A DNA stretch of 64,000 bases from contig NC_014828.1 in the NCBI RefSeq assembly GCF_000178115.2, positions 62,001-126,000 on the forward strand, given 5' to 3'. Source of the stretch: Ethanoligenens harbinense YUAN-3 (lineage in GTDB: Bacteria; Bacillota; Clostridia; Oscillospirales; Ethanoligenentaceae). The notes below the pieces were generated by a model. It was not told the DNA's origin. It saw only the letters and a program-made list of their open reading frames with translations, and searched no databases. Positions 42,009 to 51,307 of this stretch are shown here, piece after piece (the stretch's first letter is position 1; every line of letters starts with the position of its first letter). A program made the position numbers and the translations under genes.

Positions 42009-44339
42009 ATGGGTTTTGATGGATCTATCAATATTGACTCCAGCATTGACGGCACAGGGTTTTCCAAAGGGATAGAAAAACTCGGAGGTGTCGCAAAAGC
42101 CTCTCTTGGAGCTATCACCGGGTTAATCAGTGGCGCGGCCACCGCACTCGGCGGGGCCGCAGCAGAGGGTATAAAGTACAACAACCAAATGGAGCAGTAC
42201 CAGACCTCTTTTGCAGTTATGTTAGGAAGTGCCGCTAAAGCGCAGGAGATGATAAATAATCTTCAAAATTTCTCCATGAAAACTCCGTTTCAGATGGCGA
42301 ATCTTGCGGATGCCACCAAAACGCTGATGGGATACGGAATATCCGTGCAGGACATCATGCCCGATTTGGAAATGCTGGGGGATGTCAGTCAGGGCAATTC
42401 GCAAAAATTACAAAATCTCGCTCTGGTGTTCGGGCAGGTCCAGGCAGCCGGTAAACTGCAAGGGCAGGATTTGCTTCAACTGATAGACAACGGATTTAAT
42501 CCACTACAGACCATCTCCCAGCAAACGGGCAAAAGCATGGCTGAACTGCGCACGGAAATGGAAAACGGGCAAATCAGTGCACAGGATGTGACAAATGCCT
42601 TTAAATCAGCCACCAGCGCGGGCGGTCTTTTCTACAACGATTTGGAAGAACAGTCCAAAACATTTAACGGACAACTCTCAACTTTAAAAGACCACGTGCT
42701 GATATTTTTAGGAAGCATCACCGGGGCGCTGACAAACAGCCTGAAAGACACCGCCCTGCCCATGGTAAACGGCTGGTTGGAGCAGTTGCAGTCCGCATTT
42801 AACGCAGGAGGTGTAAACGGCGTTGTCGGCGCTTTTGGGAATGTGCTATCCCAAGCAGTCAATGCCGTTGCCGCACAAGCGCCGCAGTTGATATCCCTTG
42901 CAGTCATGCTCACTACAACATTGCTAAATGGATTAAACGCAAACGCCGGACAGTTGGCTTCATCCGGGGCGAGTGTGGTTACTGGTCTGGCAAAAGGGAT
43001 TATATCTGTAGCGCAAAGTTTGGGTGCCGTTGGGATCAATCTGATTCAAAATATCATAGAGGGTATCACATCGTCCTTACCATCGATTGCCGTTAGCGCT
43101 GTTCAAGTAGCCACTCGAATTGTTGAGGCTCTGTTAAATGCGTTGCCATCTGTAGTAACCGCTGCCTGGGCATTAACTGCCGGAGTAGCGCAGGGGCTTA
43201 CTTCCGCTCTGCCTACGCTTATAATGACCATCGTGCAAATCATCCCACAGATCATAAACGCAATAGCGGTACAAATGCCTGCACTTATGGCTGCTCTTAC
43301 AGCAATGATCCCGCAAGTTATCAACGCTCTGTCTACCGCGCTGGTCACTGGCATACCTCTCATTTTGCAGGCGGCTATTCAGTTGCTGATGGCGATTGTA
43401 CAGGCTATACCGCAGATCATTGTTGCTGTGGTTACTGCGCTGCCCACACTCATACAGTCTATCGTCACGACGTTGGTACAGGCGCTCCCAATTTTGATAA
43501 CTGGCGCTGTCCAGCTACTGATGGCGATTGTACAGGCTATCCCGCAAATTCTTCCGCCACTGATTGCCGCTATTCCTCAAATCATTACAACGCTTATCAC
43601 TGGGCTTGTGCAGGCACTCCCTGAACTGATAAATGGGGCTGTCCAGCTTCTCATGGCTATTATTGATGCAATCCCTATCATCATTCAAACGCTTATACCC
43701 ATGATTCCGGAGATTGTTCACGCAATTGTAGATGCCCTAATTCGAGCAATGCCTGTCCTTATTGAGGGGTCCATCGAACTGTTCTTCGCGATCCTTAAAG
43801 CAATCCCTATGATTGTTGTGGAACTCATAAAGGACATGCCGCAAATTATTCAAGCTATTTTACAGGGACTCGCGGCGGGTGGCGGAGAATTGAAGAACGC
43901 TGGAGGGGACTTGATTCGCGGACTTTGGCAAGGCATACAGGATGTGTCCGGCTGGCTTTGGAATAAAGTCAGCGGGTTCTTCGGAACGTTGACGGATAAA
44001 ATCAAGAATTTTTTCGGTATCCACTCCCCGTCCCGCCTGATGCGCGATGAAATCGGCAAGATGTTGCCGCCCGGCATCGCCCTCGGTTTTGAGGCGTCTA
44101 TGCCCGATGCCATATCGGACATGCAGGCGGAGATGGATGCCATGACGGCCAAGATGCAAGCCAGTGTGGCAGCGCAACAGAGCGCGGTATTCGTGGGGAC
44201 ATCCGGCACGGGCGCGCAGACCATTGACAACTCCGTAACCAAATCACCGATTATCAACATCAACGGGCCGGTCAACGTGACCGATCAGGGCAACCAGCGG
44301 CAGACACTACAGCAGCTGCAATTTTTAGCGGCCATCTAA
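42009..44339 (+). CDS. phage tail tape measure protein
   Basis: This 776-residue protein starts at ATG 42009 behind AAAGGAGG. It has an N-terminal tape-measure domain (YQTSFAVMLGSAAKAQEMI, LMGYGISVQDIMPDLEMLGD), and a long hydrophobic repeated region (AVQLLMAIVQAIPQI and variants, about residues 450-620). The C-terminus has KNFFGIHSPSRLMRDEIG. It sets tail length and later enters the cell membrane. Confidence 0.93.
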   Translation: MGFDGSINIDSSIDGTGFSKGIEKLGGVAKASLGAITGLISGAATALGGAAAEGIKYNNQMEQYQTSFAVMLGSAAKAQEMINNLQNFSMKTPFQMANLADATKTLMGYGISVQDIMPDLEMLGDVSQGNSQKLQNLALVFGQVQAAGKLQGQDLLQLIDNGFNPLQTISQQTGKSMAELRTEMENGQISAQDVTNAFKSATSAGGLFYNDLEEQSKTFNGQLSTLKDHVLIFLGSITGALTNSLKDTALPMVNGWLEQLQSAFNAGGVNGVVGAFGNVLSQAVNAVAAQAPQLISLAVMLTTTLLNGLNANAGQLASSGASVVTGLAKGIISVAQSLGAVGINLIQNIIEGITSSLPSIAVSAVQVATRIVEALLNALPSVVTAAWALTAGVAQGLTSALPTLIMTIVQIIPQIINAIAVQMPALMAALTAMIPQVINALSTALVTGIPLILQAAIQLLMAIVQAIPQIIVAVVTALPTLIQSIVTTLVQALPILITGAVQLLMAIVQAIPQILPPLIAAIPQIITTLITGLVQALPELINGAVQLLMAIIDAIPIIIQTLIPMIPEIVHAIVDALIRAMPVLIEGSIELFFAILKAIPMIVVELIKDMPQIIQAILQGLAAGGGELKNAGGDLIRGLWQGIQDVSGWLWNKVSGFFGTLTDKIKNFFGIHSPSRLMRDEIGKMLPPGIALGFEASMPDAISDMQAEMDAMTAKMQASVAAQQSAVFVGTSGTGAQTIDNSVTKSPIININGPVNVTDQGNQRQTLQQLQFLAAI

Positions 44340-44351
44340 GGAGGCGATAGC

Positions 44352-44897
44352 ATGATCTCACCGATCAGCTTCAACGGCGTGGCGCTCAACGACGGATTTT
44401 TCTCCAGCGACCTGCGCGGCGTATTTGACAGCGACAAGGTGCTTACCCTCAACGATATCCTCGGCGACGGGCAGGTGTTTGGGCGCTCCAAAGCCGCCGA
44501 GCGCAAGCTGGTGCTCAACATTACGGCGGCAGCGCAGGATCTGTCGCGCATCGCTGCCCTCAACCAGATGATGGCGGGCAACGCGCTTAAAATGCTTATC
44601 ATCGCCACGGACATCGGGCGGTTGTATGGGTACGGCGAGGTGACTACTTTTGCGTGGGCGAGCGACACACCGCTGATGCAATCGGTGCAAATCACCATGC
44701 CAGACCCCCACTGGCAGGCCTTGCAGCCGGACACGCTGTCGCTGGAGCCGTCCATCGCAAACGGGGTGATATTTGGCGACCCGGTACGCATCGCATTGGA
44801 CGCGGGCGGCTCGGACAACGCTGCACGCACCATACTGGATGCCGACAACTCAGACAGCGCCGCACGCACGCAACTGGATGCAGGAGGGAGCAACTGA
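44352..44897 (+). CDS. distal tail-like protein, N-terminal part
   Basis: This 181-residue protein (ISPISFNGVALNDGFFSSDL, LGDGQVFGRSKAAERKLVLN) matches the N-terminal half of siphophage distal tail (Dit) proteins. It ends in three short tandem units of the form LDAGGSD/AART. The C-terminal half expected in this family appears in the gene at 45802-47079, so the Dit protein seems split. Confidence 0.7.
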   Translation: MISPISFNGVALNDGFFSSDLRGVFDSDKVLTLNDILGDGQVFGRSKAAERKLVLNITAAAQDLSRIAALNQMMAGNALKMLIIATDIGRLYGYGEVTTFAWASDTPLMQSVQITMPDPHWQALQPDTLSLEPSIANGVIFGDPVRIALDAGGSDNAARTILDADNSDSAARTQLDAGGSN

Positions 44898-45802
44898 TGG
44901 CCGCTTTATACGATTTACTTAACCGGCGCGACACATGGGCAAACTGGCAGAACAACAACATCATTTTGCCGGACGGCGTGCTGGGTGTCATCACCGACAG
45001 CCCGGCTGATGAGCTGTGGCTGCTGATGGGCGATGGCACCACGCACGTCAAGGACTTAAAAATCTGGAAACTGTATCAGGTCGATATGTCTTCGCTGGCG
45101 CAGTCGGTGATTACCTTGCAACAGACCGTGGCGGCTTTGCAGCAGGTCGTATCCACGGATGGAACGGCCACGCTCTCCCAGCTGACGCTAAAGTCAGATG
45201 GGGTGCATGATCCGCTGACAGTGGAGGGAGTAGATGGCGTATCCGTAGGAAGCATTGACAAGGATGGGTACACCTATATAGGTAAGGCGTCAACCATCAT
45301 GGCAGAAGATGATGATCATATGATATTATCTAATGTCGGATATCTCGGGGGGGCTCAAGCCCAAGGTGGCGTAAATTTAGATAATGTTTCCGGACTGTTT
45401 GGAATGGTTGATGAAAATGGAAACGGAATAAATGTCACCGGGATTACAATGCTTGAATTTAACGGGGCGGCAAACATGAATCTTCCTTCTACGGGGCTGA
45501 ATGTAAACGGAGGCCCTCTGACTTCTAATGAAAAATTCACGTCAAATGGCGGTGCCCAAATTAACGGAAATACAACCATCAACGGAGACACTTCCGTGTA
45601 TGGAGAAGTGGCGTCAGTCGCGCCATCATCCCTAGCAACAATGAGCGGCCCCACCTCCTCCCGCCCAACGCAAATCATGGATAACGTGCCTGTCATACCA
45701 GGCTATCAGTATTTTGATACCACCCTTGGCAAGCCCATTTGGGTAAAATCCAACGTCAACGGCACTGTAACCTGGGTGGATAGCACGGGGGCGGTGGTCT
45801 GA
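44897..45802 (+). CDS. tail fibre-like protein
   Basis: This 301-residue protein has an early coiled-coil-like helix (LAQSVITLQQTVAALQQVV), then beta-rich, Gly/Asn-rich repeats (INGNTTINGDTSVYGEV) as in phage fibres, ending in a compact domain (PGYQYFDTTLGKPIWV). It overlaps both neighbours by 1 nt (ATG at the TGATG junctions). It is a likely host-recognition protein. Confidence 0.65.
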   Translation: MAALYDLLNRRDTWANWQNNNIILPDGVLGVITDSPADELWLLMGDGTTHVKDLKIWKLYQVDMSSLAQSVITLQQTVAALQQVVSTDGTATLSQLTLKSDGVHDPLTVEGVDGVSVGSIDKDGYTYIGKASTIMAEDDDHMILSNVGYLGGAQAQGGVNLDNVSGLFGMVDENGNGINVTGITMLEFNGAANMNLPSTGLNVNGGPLTSNEKFTSNGGAQINGNTTINGDTSVYGEVASVAPSSLATMSGPTSSRPTQIMDNVPVIPGYQYFDTTLGKPIWVKSNVNGTVTWVDSTGAVV

Positions 45803-47079
45803 TGCTGCATGACGTCATCTTCGGAGCCCCCAAAAACCTGCTCAGGCTGCTTTCCAGCGCGCAGTCCGCAAACGGCGTCACCGCACAGGTGGATGCAAAC
45901 GGGCTGGTCACGCTTTCCGGAACCGCCACGGCGGACACCACCTTCACCCTGCCCGCAAACGCCGTCACACTCGGCACGGGTGCCTACACCGCTTCGCTTA
46001 CCGTCAAAAACGGCTATGCGACCGGAACGGTGACGGCGGCCATAACGCAGACGGCGCAAGCTACACAGGTCATAACCAATGGTAATTTCGCCACGTCAAG
46101 CAATAATCTGGCGACGGGATTTGCAGTAGGACATGGGGTAGCAGTATCTTGCACAAATAACACGCAGACATTTAGAGCGACTGCACAGAGTGGCCAGCTT
46201 GATATGTACAATTATCCATATTTATCAGGTCATAAATATTTCATACGCTGTTATGTGCAGGCTACATCTACGGGCGTAGTCCTATACGCCCAAAATGGTA
46301 CTGCCGTTACTCATCCAGGTGACGGAAAGTATGAGCCATTGTCATGCATAGTAACAGCAACGGTTTCAAATTTTTATGCGGCTATTGTCGACAGAAGAAC
46401 ATCCGGATGGGACAACATCTCCGTCCAATCCTTCATGGCTATTGACATGGGAACCGATGCATCCAACCCGCTTTACAATCTCACCTCCGCCCAGATGGCG
46501 GCATTGTTTCCATCGTATTTCGATGGCGCCAAAACCGTTACACTACCCAATCCATTCGCGACCGTATCCGTCGGTAGCCCCGCCACGTTCACCGCACAAT
46601 CCGGGCAGTCCATTCCGTCCGTGCAGATTTCTATTCCGGCCGGCGCAGCCTGCTCGCAATATGCGGTGGGTCTGCAGGTCGAATCCGGAAGCACGGCGAC
46701 CGGATGGGTGTCCCCCGGTACACAGGGCGTCATTTTCTACCCCGCCGAGGGTGAAACCGGCACCATCACCAACACCGGAAATGTGGACGCCTATCCGGTC
46801 ATCACCATCACCGGCGCGTGCGCCAACCCATCCGTGACCAATGACACGACCGGGGAGAGCATCTCCGTCAACCTCGCCCTTGGCAGCACGGACACGCTCG
46901 TCATCGACTGCCGCCCCGCCACGCGCGGCTGTTACCTCAACGGCACGCTGGCGTTCGGCATCAAGCAGGAACTTGGGTGGATACACTGCCCGCCGGGTGA
47001 CAATGTGCTGACGTTCGCCCGCAACGGCTACGACACCAAGCGCCACTGCACCGTCAGCCTGCAAGGGAGGTATCTGTAA
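45802..47079 (+). CDS. tail protein with fibre-like insert and Dit-type C-terminus
   Basis: This 425-residue protein begins DVIFGAPKNLLRLLSS, then has carbohydrate-binding-like beta repeats, and ends with a Dit-like domain (NAYPVITI-type block, PSVTNDTTGESISVNL, VIDCRPATRGCYLNG, GWIHCPPGDNVLTFARNG). The start motif VIFGAP parallels VIFGDP near the end of the gene at 44352. It is probably the baseplate partner of that protein. Confidence 0.65.
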   Translation: MLHDVIFGAPKNLLRLLSSAQSANGVTAQVDANGLVTLSGTATADTTFTLPANAVTLGTGAYTASLTVKNGYATGTVTAAITQTAQATQVITNGNFATSSNNLATGFAVGHGVAVSCTNNTQTFRATAQSGQLDMYNYPYLSGHKYFIRCYVQATSTGVVLYAQNGTAVTHPGDGKYEPLSCIVTATVSNFYAAIVDRRTSGWDNISVQSFMAIDMGTDASNPLYNLTSAQMAALFPSYFDGAKTVTLPNPFATVSVGSPATFTAQSGQSIPSVQISIPAGAACSQYAVGLQVESGSTATGWVSPGTQGVIFYPAEGETGTITNTGNVDAYPVITITGACANPSVTNDTTGESISVNLALGSTDTLVIDCRPATRGCYLNGTLAFGIKQELGWIHCPPGDNVLTFARNGYDTKRHCTVSLQGRYL

Positions 47080-48134
47080 TGTACGTCAAGCTCTTTGACC
47101 GCAGCCACATACAGCTCGACGAGCTGTACCAGTTCAGCCCGCCGAAATACGGCTGGACGCTCAACGACATCGACACCCTCACGCTGGACATCGCGCTGGC
47201 CGATCCCAAATGCACACCCGCCAACACGCGGCTTGGCAACCATATCGAGTATGCGGCGGACGATGGCACAACGATTTGGGGCGGATACATTGCCGGGCAC
47301 AGTTTCAACGACGCAAAGCTCACTCTCAACTGCGTGGACTACAACGCCCTGCTGAAATACCGCCGCCTGCGCGCCAAGCAGTACGGCACGATGGATTACG
47401 GCAGCCTTGTACGGCAGATGATTGCGGACTGTCAGGCGGCGCGGTCGGATGATCCCATCGGGCTGACCGGGTACGACATCGCGCCGGGCGCGATCCAGAC
47501 GACGCGCGAGGTCAAGGCGACGGACATGCTGCTGGCCAAGATCAAAGACTTTTGCGCCGATGCCAACTACGACTACTGGGTGGATGCCGCCCGCGTGTTC
47601 CATTTCGCCCTACGGCGCGGCGCGGACAAGCCCCAGTATGTGCTCGAATACGGCGGCGAGGCGGACAACATCACCGCCGCGCCCACACTGGCGCGCGACA
47701 TCCTGAACCTCGCCAACGACGTCTACGCCGAAAGCACCGTGACCGACGATAGCAACAACAGCACGACCATCACCAGCGAACAGCAGGACGCATCCAGCCA
47801 GTCCACCTACGGCCTGTATGAGGGCACGTTCAGCCCCAATGACGGCGTAACCGATCAATCCACGCTGGATACGCAGACGCAGGCGGCGCTTGCATTGGAC
47901 AGCGCTCCGGCGGACAGCATCACCCTCACCTGCACCGACGGCACGCTCTGCCCGTTTGACGATCTCGCCATCGGCGACCGCGTGACTCTGCATCTCGCGC
48001 CCTACTTCGACTACACCGCCAGCGTGCGGGTGCTGCGCATGGTGCAGGATGACGACAAACAGACGCGCGAGATCACCGTGGGCAGCGTGGTATATAAGCC
48101 GCAAGGCCCGCAGCGCCGCGCTTACGCCGGATAA
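47079..48134 (+). CDS. tail-associated baseplate hub protein (Gp37/Tal-like)
   Basis: This 351-residue protein (YGWTLNDIDTLTLDIALADP, GTTIWGGYIAGHSFNDAKL, YRRLRAKQYGTMDYGSLVRQ) has the beta-barrel hub layout of siphophage baseplate proteins related to ReqiPepy6 Gp37. No peptidase motif is visible. It starts 1 nt inside the previous stop. Confidence 0.72.
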   Translation: MYVKLFDRSHIQLDELYQFSPPKYGWTLNDIDTLTLDIALADPKCTPANTRLGNHIEYAADDGTTIWGGYIAGHSFNDAKLTLNCVDYNALLKYRRLRAKQYGTMDYGSLVRQMIADCQAARSDDPIGLTGYDIAPGAIQTTREVKATDMLLAKIKDFCADANYDYWVDAARVFHFALRRGADKPQYVLEYGGEADNITAAPTLARDILNLANDVYAESTVTDDSNNSTTITSEQQDASSQSTYGLYEGTFSPNDGVTDQSTLDTQTQAALALDSAPADSITLTCTDGTLCPFDDLAIGDRVTLHLAPYFDYTASVRVLRMVQDDDKQTREITVGSVVYKPQGPQRRAYAG

Positions 48135-48147
48135 GGAGGACTATTTC

Positions 48148-48876
48148 ATGGCAAACCACACCCAATTTTTCAGCGACGGTACGACCGTCTACGGCGCGTC
48201 GGACTTCATCGCGCCAATGAACGCGCTCACCACCAGCGGCATTATCGGCGGCTATCAGGTTACGGCCCCGTCATCCGGCATGACAGTCAACGTCGCGGCG
48301 GGCAGCGCCATCCTGAATGGTGTGCTGACGACCGACGACACCACGCAGGCCGTTCCCGTTCCCACCAACACCGGCGGAAACGCACGCACCGACGCCATCG
48401 TGCTGCAAATCGACGCCACCGCCATGACCACGACCGTCGTCGATGTTCCCGGCGCCACCACGGAGGCAGCCAACCAGATTCTGCTGGCGGTCGTCACGGT
48501 GCCCGCCGGGGCAAGCAGCATCGTGGCCGGAAACATCGACGGCAGCGGGCGCGTTTACGCCGGGCTGGACAACCCCTTCGCGGCGGTAGCATCCGCTTCG
48601 CTGGGGTCCAACGGCTATGTGCTGCTGGGGAACGGTCTGGCACTGCAATGGGGCACACTCTCGCTTGGCGCTTTCCCCGCTTACACGGATGTATCTTTCC
48701 CGCAGGCATTTAGCGCCGTGCCGTTTACCATCGTGGCCACCATGGAGGACAGCGCACCGTATGCCGTATCCACCGCCGTGTGGACGGCAACCAAATTTAC
48801 GGCAATCCAGGCGGATAGCGTGGCGCACCTTATGCACTGGTTCGCCGTTGGGCCGATGGCCGTCGTTAGGACGTGA
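48148..48876 (+). CDS. tail tip/receptor-binding-type protein
   Basis: This 242-residue protein starts ATG 48148 (AAGGAGG upstream). A conserved baseplate-fibre N-terminus (YQVTAPSSGMTVNVAAGSAI) and a C-terminal domain with LGSNGYVLLGNGLALQWG, then FPQAFSAVPFTIVATME, match phage tail fibre tips. Confidence 0.7.
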   Translation: MANHTQFFSDGTTVYGASDFIAPMNALTTSGIIGGYQVTAPSSGMTVNVAAGSAILNGVLTTDDTTQAVPVPTNTGGNARTDAIVLQIDATAMTTTVVDVPGATTEAANQILLAVVTVPAGASSIVAGNIDGSGRVYAGLDNPFAAVASASLGSNGYVLLGNGLALQWGTLSLGAFPAYTDVSFPQAFSAVPFTIVATMEDSAPYAVSTAVWTATKFTAIQADSVAHLMHWFAVGPMAVVRT

Positions 48877-48900
48877 TTACATATGTACACAGGCAGACCG

Positions 48901-48924
48901 CCGCCCGCTTGGGCGGTATTTTTA
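48901..48924 (+). terminator. intrinsic terminator before the lysis genes
   Basis: CCGCCC/GGGCGG with loop GCTT is followed by TATTTTT. It separates the tail and lysis genes on the same strand; no strong promoter is visible after it. Confidence 0.75.
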
Positions 48925-48948
48925 CGCGTAAAAAGGAAGGATGATTTC

Positions 48949-49866
48949 ATGCACAAAATTATCAGATGCGCCGCCGTGTGGCTGCTCACGGCGGCATTGC
49001 TGTGCGCCACCGTTGTCCCGGCGATGGCCGTAACGCCGCCGGGCGGCGCGGTATCCTATCATGGTGTGGACATCTACCATGGAACAAGCGACAACGGACA
49101 GATCAATTGGAACAGACTGGCGCAAACACAGAATTTTGTCTACATAAAAACCGACGAAGGCATATCGTATGTGGACAGAATGTGGACGATCAACCGCACC
49201 GCAGCAGCCGCTCACGGCATGGCATGGGGTCCGTATCACTTTCTGCGCCTCAACAGCGACCCCGTGAAACAGGCAGACAGTTTCTGGGCGCGCATCCGGG
49301 GCACTGGATATTCTCTTGTTCCTGCCGTAGATGTAGAGAGCTACGACGGACAACAGAGTGCCGCCTCCATGCGGCAGATCATCCGGGCATTCATCACGGA
49401 GCTTCAGCGCGTTTCCGGCATCACACCAGTGCTCTACACCTACACGGCCTACGCCAATGACATCCTGCGCGGGCAGTTTACAGATTGTCCGCTGTGGCTG
49501 GCGGATTACCGGGGATATGCCGGAGATGTGGTCGGCTGGGGGGCATGGGATGCCTGGCAATATTCAGAGCACGGACAGATTGAGGCCATCTCCAACAATG
49601 AGGTCGATCTGGACTATGCCACTGCGGGAATCTATGTAGGTGGAGCGCATACTCCCGCAAATCCATATCCGTACATTATCTCTGTCCAGCGCGGGAACTA
49701 TCAGCGCCGCACTGTACGCACGTCCGCGTCTTGGTCTGCCCGCGTAATCGGCCATATATCCGTCGGGGACAACTACGAGATCATGGGGCCGACCAACTCC
49801 GAGGGATGGGTGCAGATCGGCCTGTGTGGGCACGCCATTGGGTACGTTCCGGCGTACTGCTTTTAA
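48949..49866 (+). CDS. secreted GH25 lysozyme with SH3-like domain (endolysin)
   Basis: This 305-residue protein has a signal peptide (residues 1-27, ending VVPAMA), a GH25 muramidase domain (YHGVDIYHGT, LVPAVDVESYDG with the catalytic DxE, PLWLADYRG, WQYSEHG) and a C-terminal bacterial SH3 (RTSASWSARVIGHISVG, GWVQIGLCGHAIGYV). A Sec signal on an endolysin means export does not require holin pores; the holin would then collapse the membrane potential to trigger it. Confidence 0.92.
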   Translation: MHKIIRCAAVWLLTAALLCATVVPAMAVTPPGGAVSYHGVDIYHGTSDNGQINWNRLAQTQNFVYIKTDEGISYVDRMWTINRTAAAAHGMAWGPYHFLRLNSDPVKQADSFWARIRGTGYSLVPAVDVESYDGQQSAASMRQIIRAFITELQRVSGITPVLYTYTAYANDILRGQFTDCPLWLADYRGYAGDVVGWGAWDAWQYSEHGQIEAISNNEVDLDYATAGIYVGGAHTPANPYPYIISVQRGNYQRRTVRTSASWSARVIGHISVGDNYEIMGPTNSEGWVQIGLCGHAIGYVPAYCF

Positions 49867-49883
49867 CAATAGGAGGATTTATC

Positions 49884-50231
49884 ATGTCTAATCTCAAGAA
49901 ACTGCTTTCGGACAAGTCGTTTTGGGCGGCCGTGATCGCCCTTTCCACATCCATACTGATCTCCTTCAATGTGCCGCAGGGCAGTGTGGAGCAAATCACG
50001 GCCATCATCGCGGCAGGGGGTACGTTCATCGCCTACATCGTATCCACCGGCATTCAGTCGGCGGCGCAGATCAAAGCCGACGCACAGATCAAAACGGCAC
50101 AGATCGCCGTGCAGGCCCGGACATCGGAGCAGGCGCTGACGGTGCTTAATGTGCAAAACCGGGCAGCGGATGACAGCCAAGGCGTGCCCACTCCGCTTCG
50201 TGCGGGAGACGGCACAAAGGAGGACAAATAA
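49884..50231 (+). CDS. phage holin
   Basis: This 115-residue protein has two hydrophobic segments (SFWAAVIALSTSILISF and IIAAGGTFIAYIVST) and a charged Gln/Ala-rich C-terminus, the layout of LLH/phi-LC3-type holins. It follows the lysin and overlaps the protease gene start by 1 nt. Confidence 0.82.
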   Translation: MSNLKKLLSDKSFWAAVIALSTSILISFNVPQGSVEQITAIIAAGGTFIAYIVSTGIQSAAQIKADAQIKTAQIAVQARTSEQALTVLNVQNRAADDSQGVPTPLRAGDGTKEDK

Positions 50232-51013
50232 TGCGACACAAATATCTGCTCCGCCCGGATGCGCCGGATGCGCGCGACTATCGTTTTTCCGCGCTGGCCC
50301 CGGTGCCCGTTTTGCACGACACCGACTACACCGCCAAATTTCCTCCCGTTTGGGATCAGGGACAGCTCAGCAGCTGCCAGAGCCATGCCATCGACGCCAT
50401 CGACGCGTATGTCAAGGGATATGCGTTCACGCCGTCCCACCTGTTTGAATACTACAACGTGCGCGCGCTGATGGGCACCGTGAGCGAGGACTCCGGCGGC
50501 GACCTGCGCACCACCTGTCAGGCATTATCCAACAACGGCGTGTGCGACGCGGCTGTCTGGCCGTATAACATCTCCCGATTTGCCGACAAACCCCCGCAGG
50601 TCGCTTATGACAACGCCAATCTGGACAACGACAAAATCTATACCTACTACCGCGTATCCGGCATCGATCAGATCCGGCAGGCGCTTTCCGCCGGGCACAC
50701 GCCGCTCATCGGCATCCGAATATACGAAAACTTTGAATCCCAGACCACACTGCAAAGCGGCATCATCCCCGCGCCGGGCGGCGCGCTGCTGGGCGGACAC
50801 GCGCTGGTGATTGTCGCCCATCATGACGAGCCGTCCACAGGTTGCAAGGCCAAGGATTTTATGGGCCATGTGGTTCTGCGCCACAGCGCCGGATTTTTCA
50901 AAATTCGCAACAGCTGGGGTACCGGCATCGGCTTGAACGGTTCCGGCTATTTCACGGCCACCTATGAGGTGCTGGAAAAGCTGCTGATGGATACGTGGGT
51001 AATCGTACAGTAG
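50231..51013 (+). CDS. C1A papain-like cysteine protease
   Basis: This 260-residue protein has DQGQLSSCQSHA (Cys49), GGHALVIVAHHD (His190) and KIRNSWG (Asn227), the papain triad. Gln43 of the DQGQ motif provides the oxyanion hole. No signal peptide or propeptide is visible. It is the last gene of the late operon, after the holin; it may help lysis or degrade host proteins. Confidence 0.88.
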   Translation: MRHKYLLRPDAPDARDYRFSALAPVPVLHDTDYTAKFPPVWDQGQLSSCQSHAIDAIDAYVKGYAFTPSHLFEYYNVRALMGTVSEDSGGDLRTTCQALSNNGVCDAAVWPYNISRFADKPPQVAYDNANLDNDKIYTYYRVSGIDQIRQALSAGHTPLIGIRIYENFESQTTLQSGIIPAPGGALLGGHALVIVAHHDEPSTGCKAKDFMGHVVLRHSAGFFKIRNSWGTGIGLNGSGYFTATYEVLEKLLMDTWVIVQ

Positions 51014-51039
51014 GATTTTTCACCTGAAACATTAAAAAT

Positions 51040-51074
51040 AGCCTTCATGCAATGCAGCATGAGGGCTGATTTTA
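51040..51074 (+). terminator. terminator after the late operon
   Basis: AGCCTTCATGC pairs with GCATGAGGGCT and is followed by GATTTT. It is the first of two terminators before the recombinase gene. Confidence 0.7.
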
Positions 51075-51141
51075 GTGCTTCAATATTTTCGGTTGACAAA
51101 AGGGCGCGGTTTTCTTAAAAACATACCATAGGCTGCGTTGT

Positions 51142-51179
51142 ATCATCCCAATAAACGACCGTTTAATGGGATGATTTTT
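51142..51179 (+). terminator. second terminator of the late operon
   Basis: ATCATCCCAATAAACG pairs with CGTTTAATGGGATGAT (16-bp stem, one A-A mismatch) and is followed by TTTTT. Confidence 0.85.
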
Positions 51180-51307
51180 AAAAGGCTGGTAAAAACAGTT
51201 TAAAGCCATTTTTAAAGTCCCATAAAATATTCCCCAAAACGATTCCCACACATTGCAGATTTAACCCTTTTATGGTACGATTGAAGTATCAGAAGGGGGA
51301 TGGGTAT

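Noticed and set aside
44300-48880. Invertible fibre segment as in Mu
   Set aside because: I could not find inverted recombination sites by eye; the fibre genes all face one way without a spare set in reverse.
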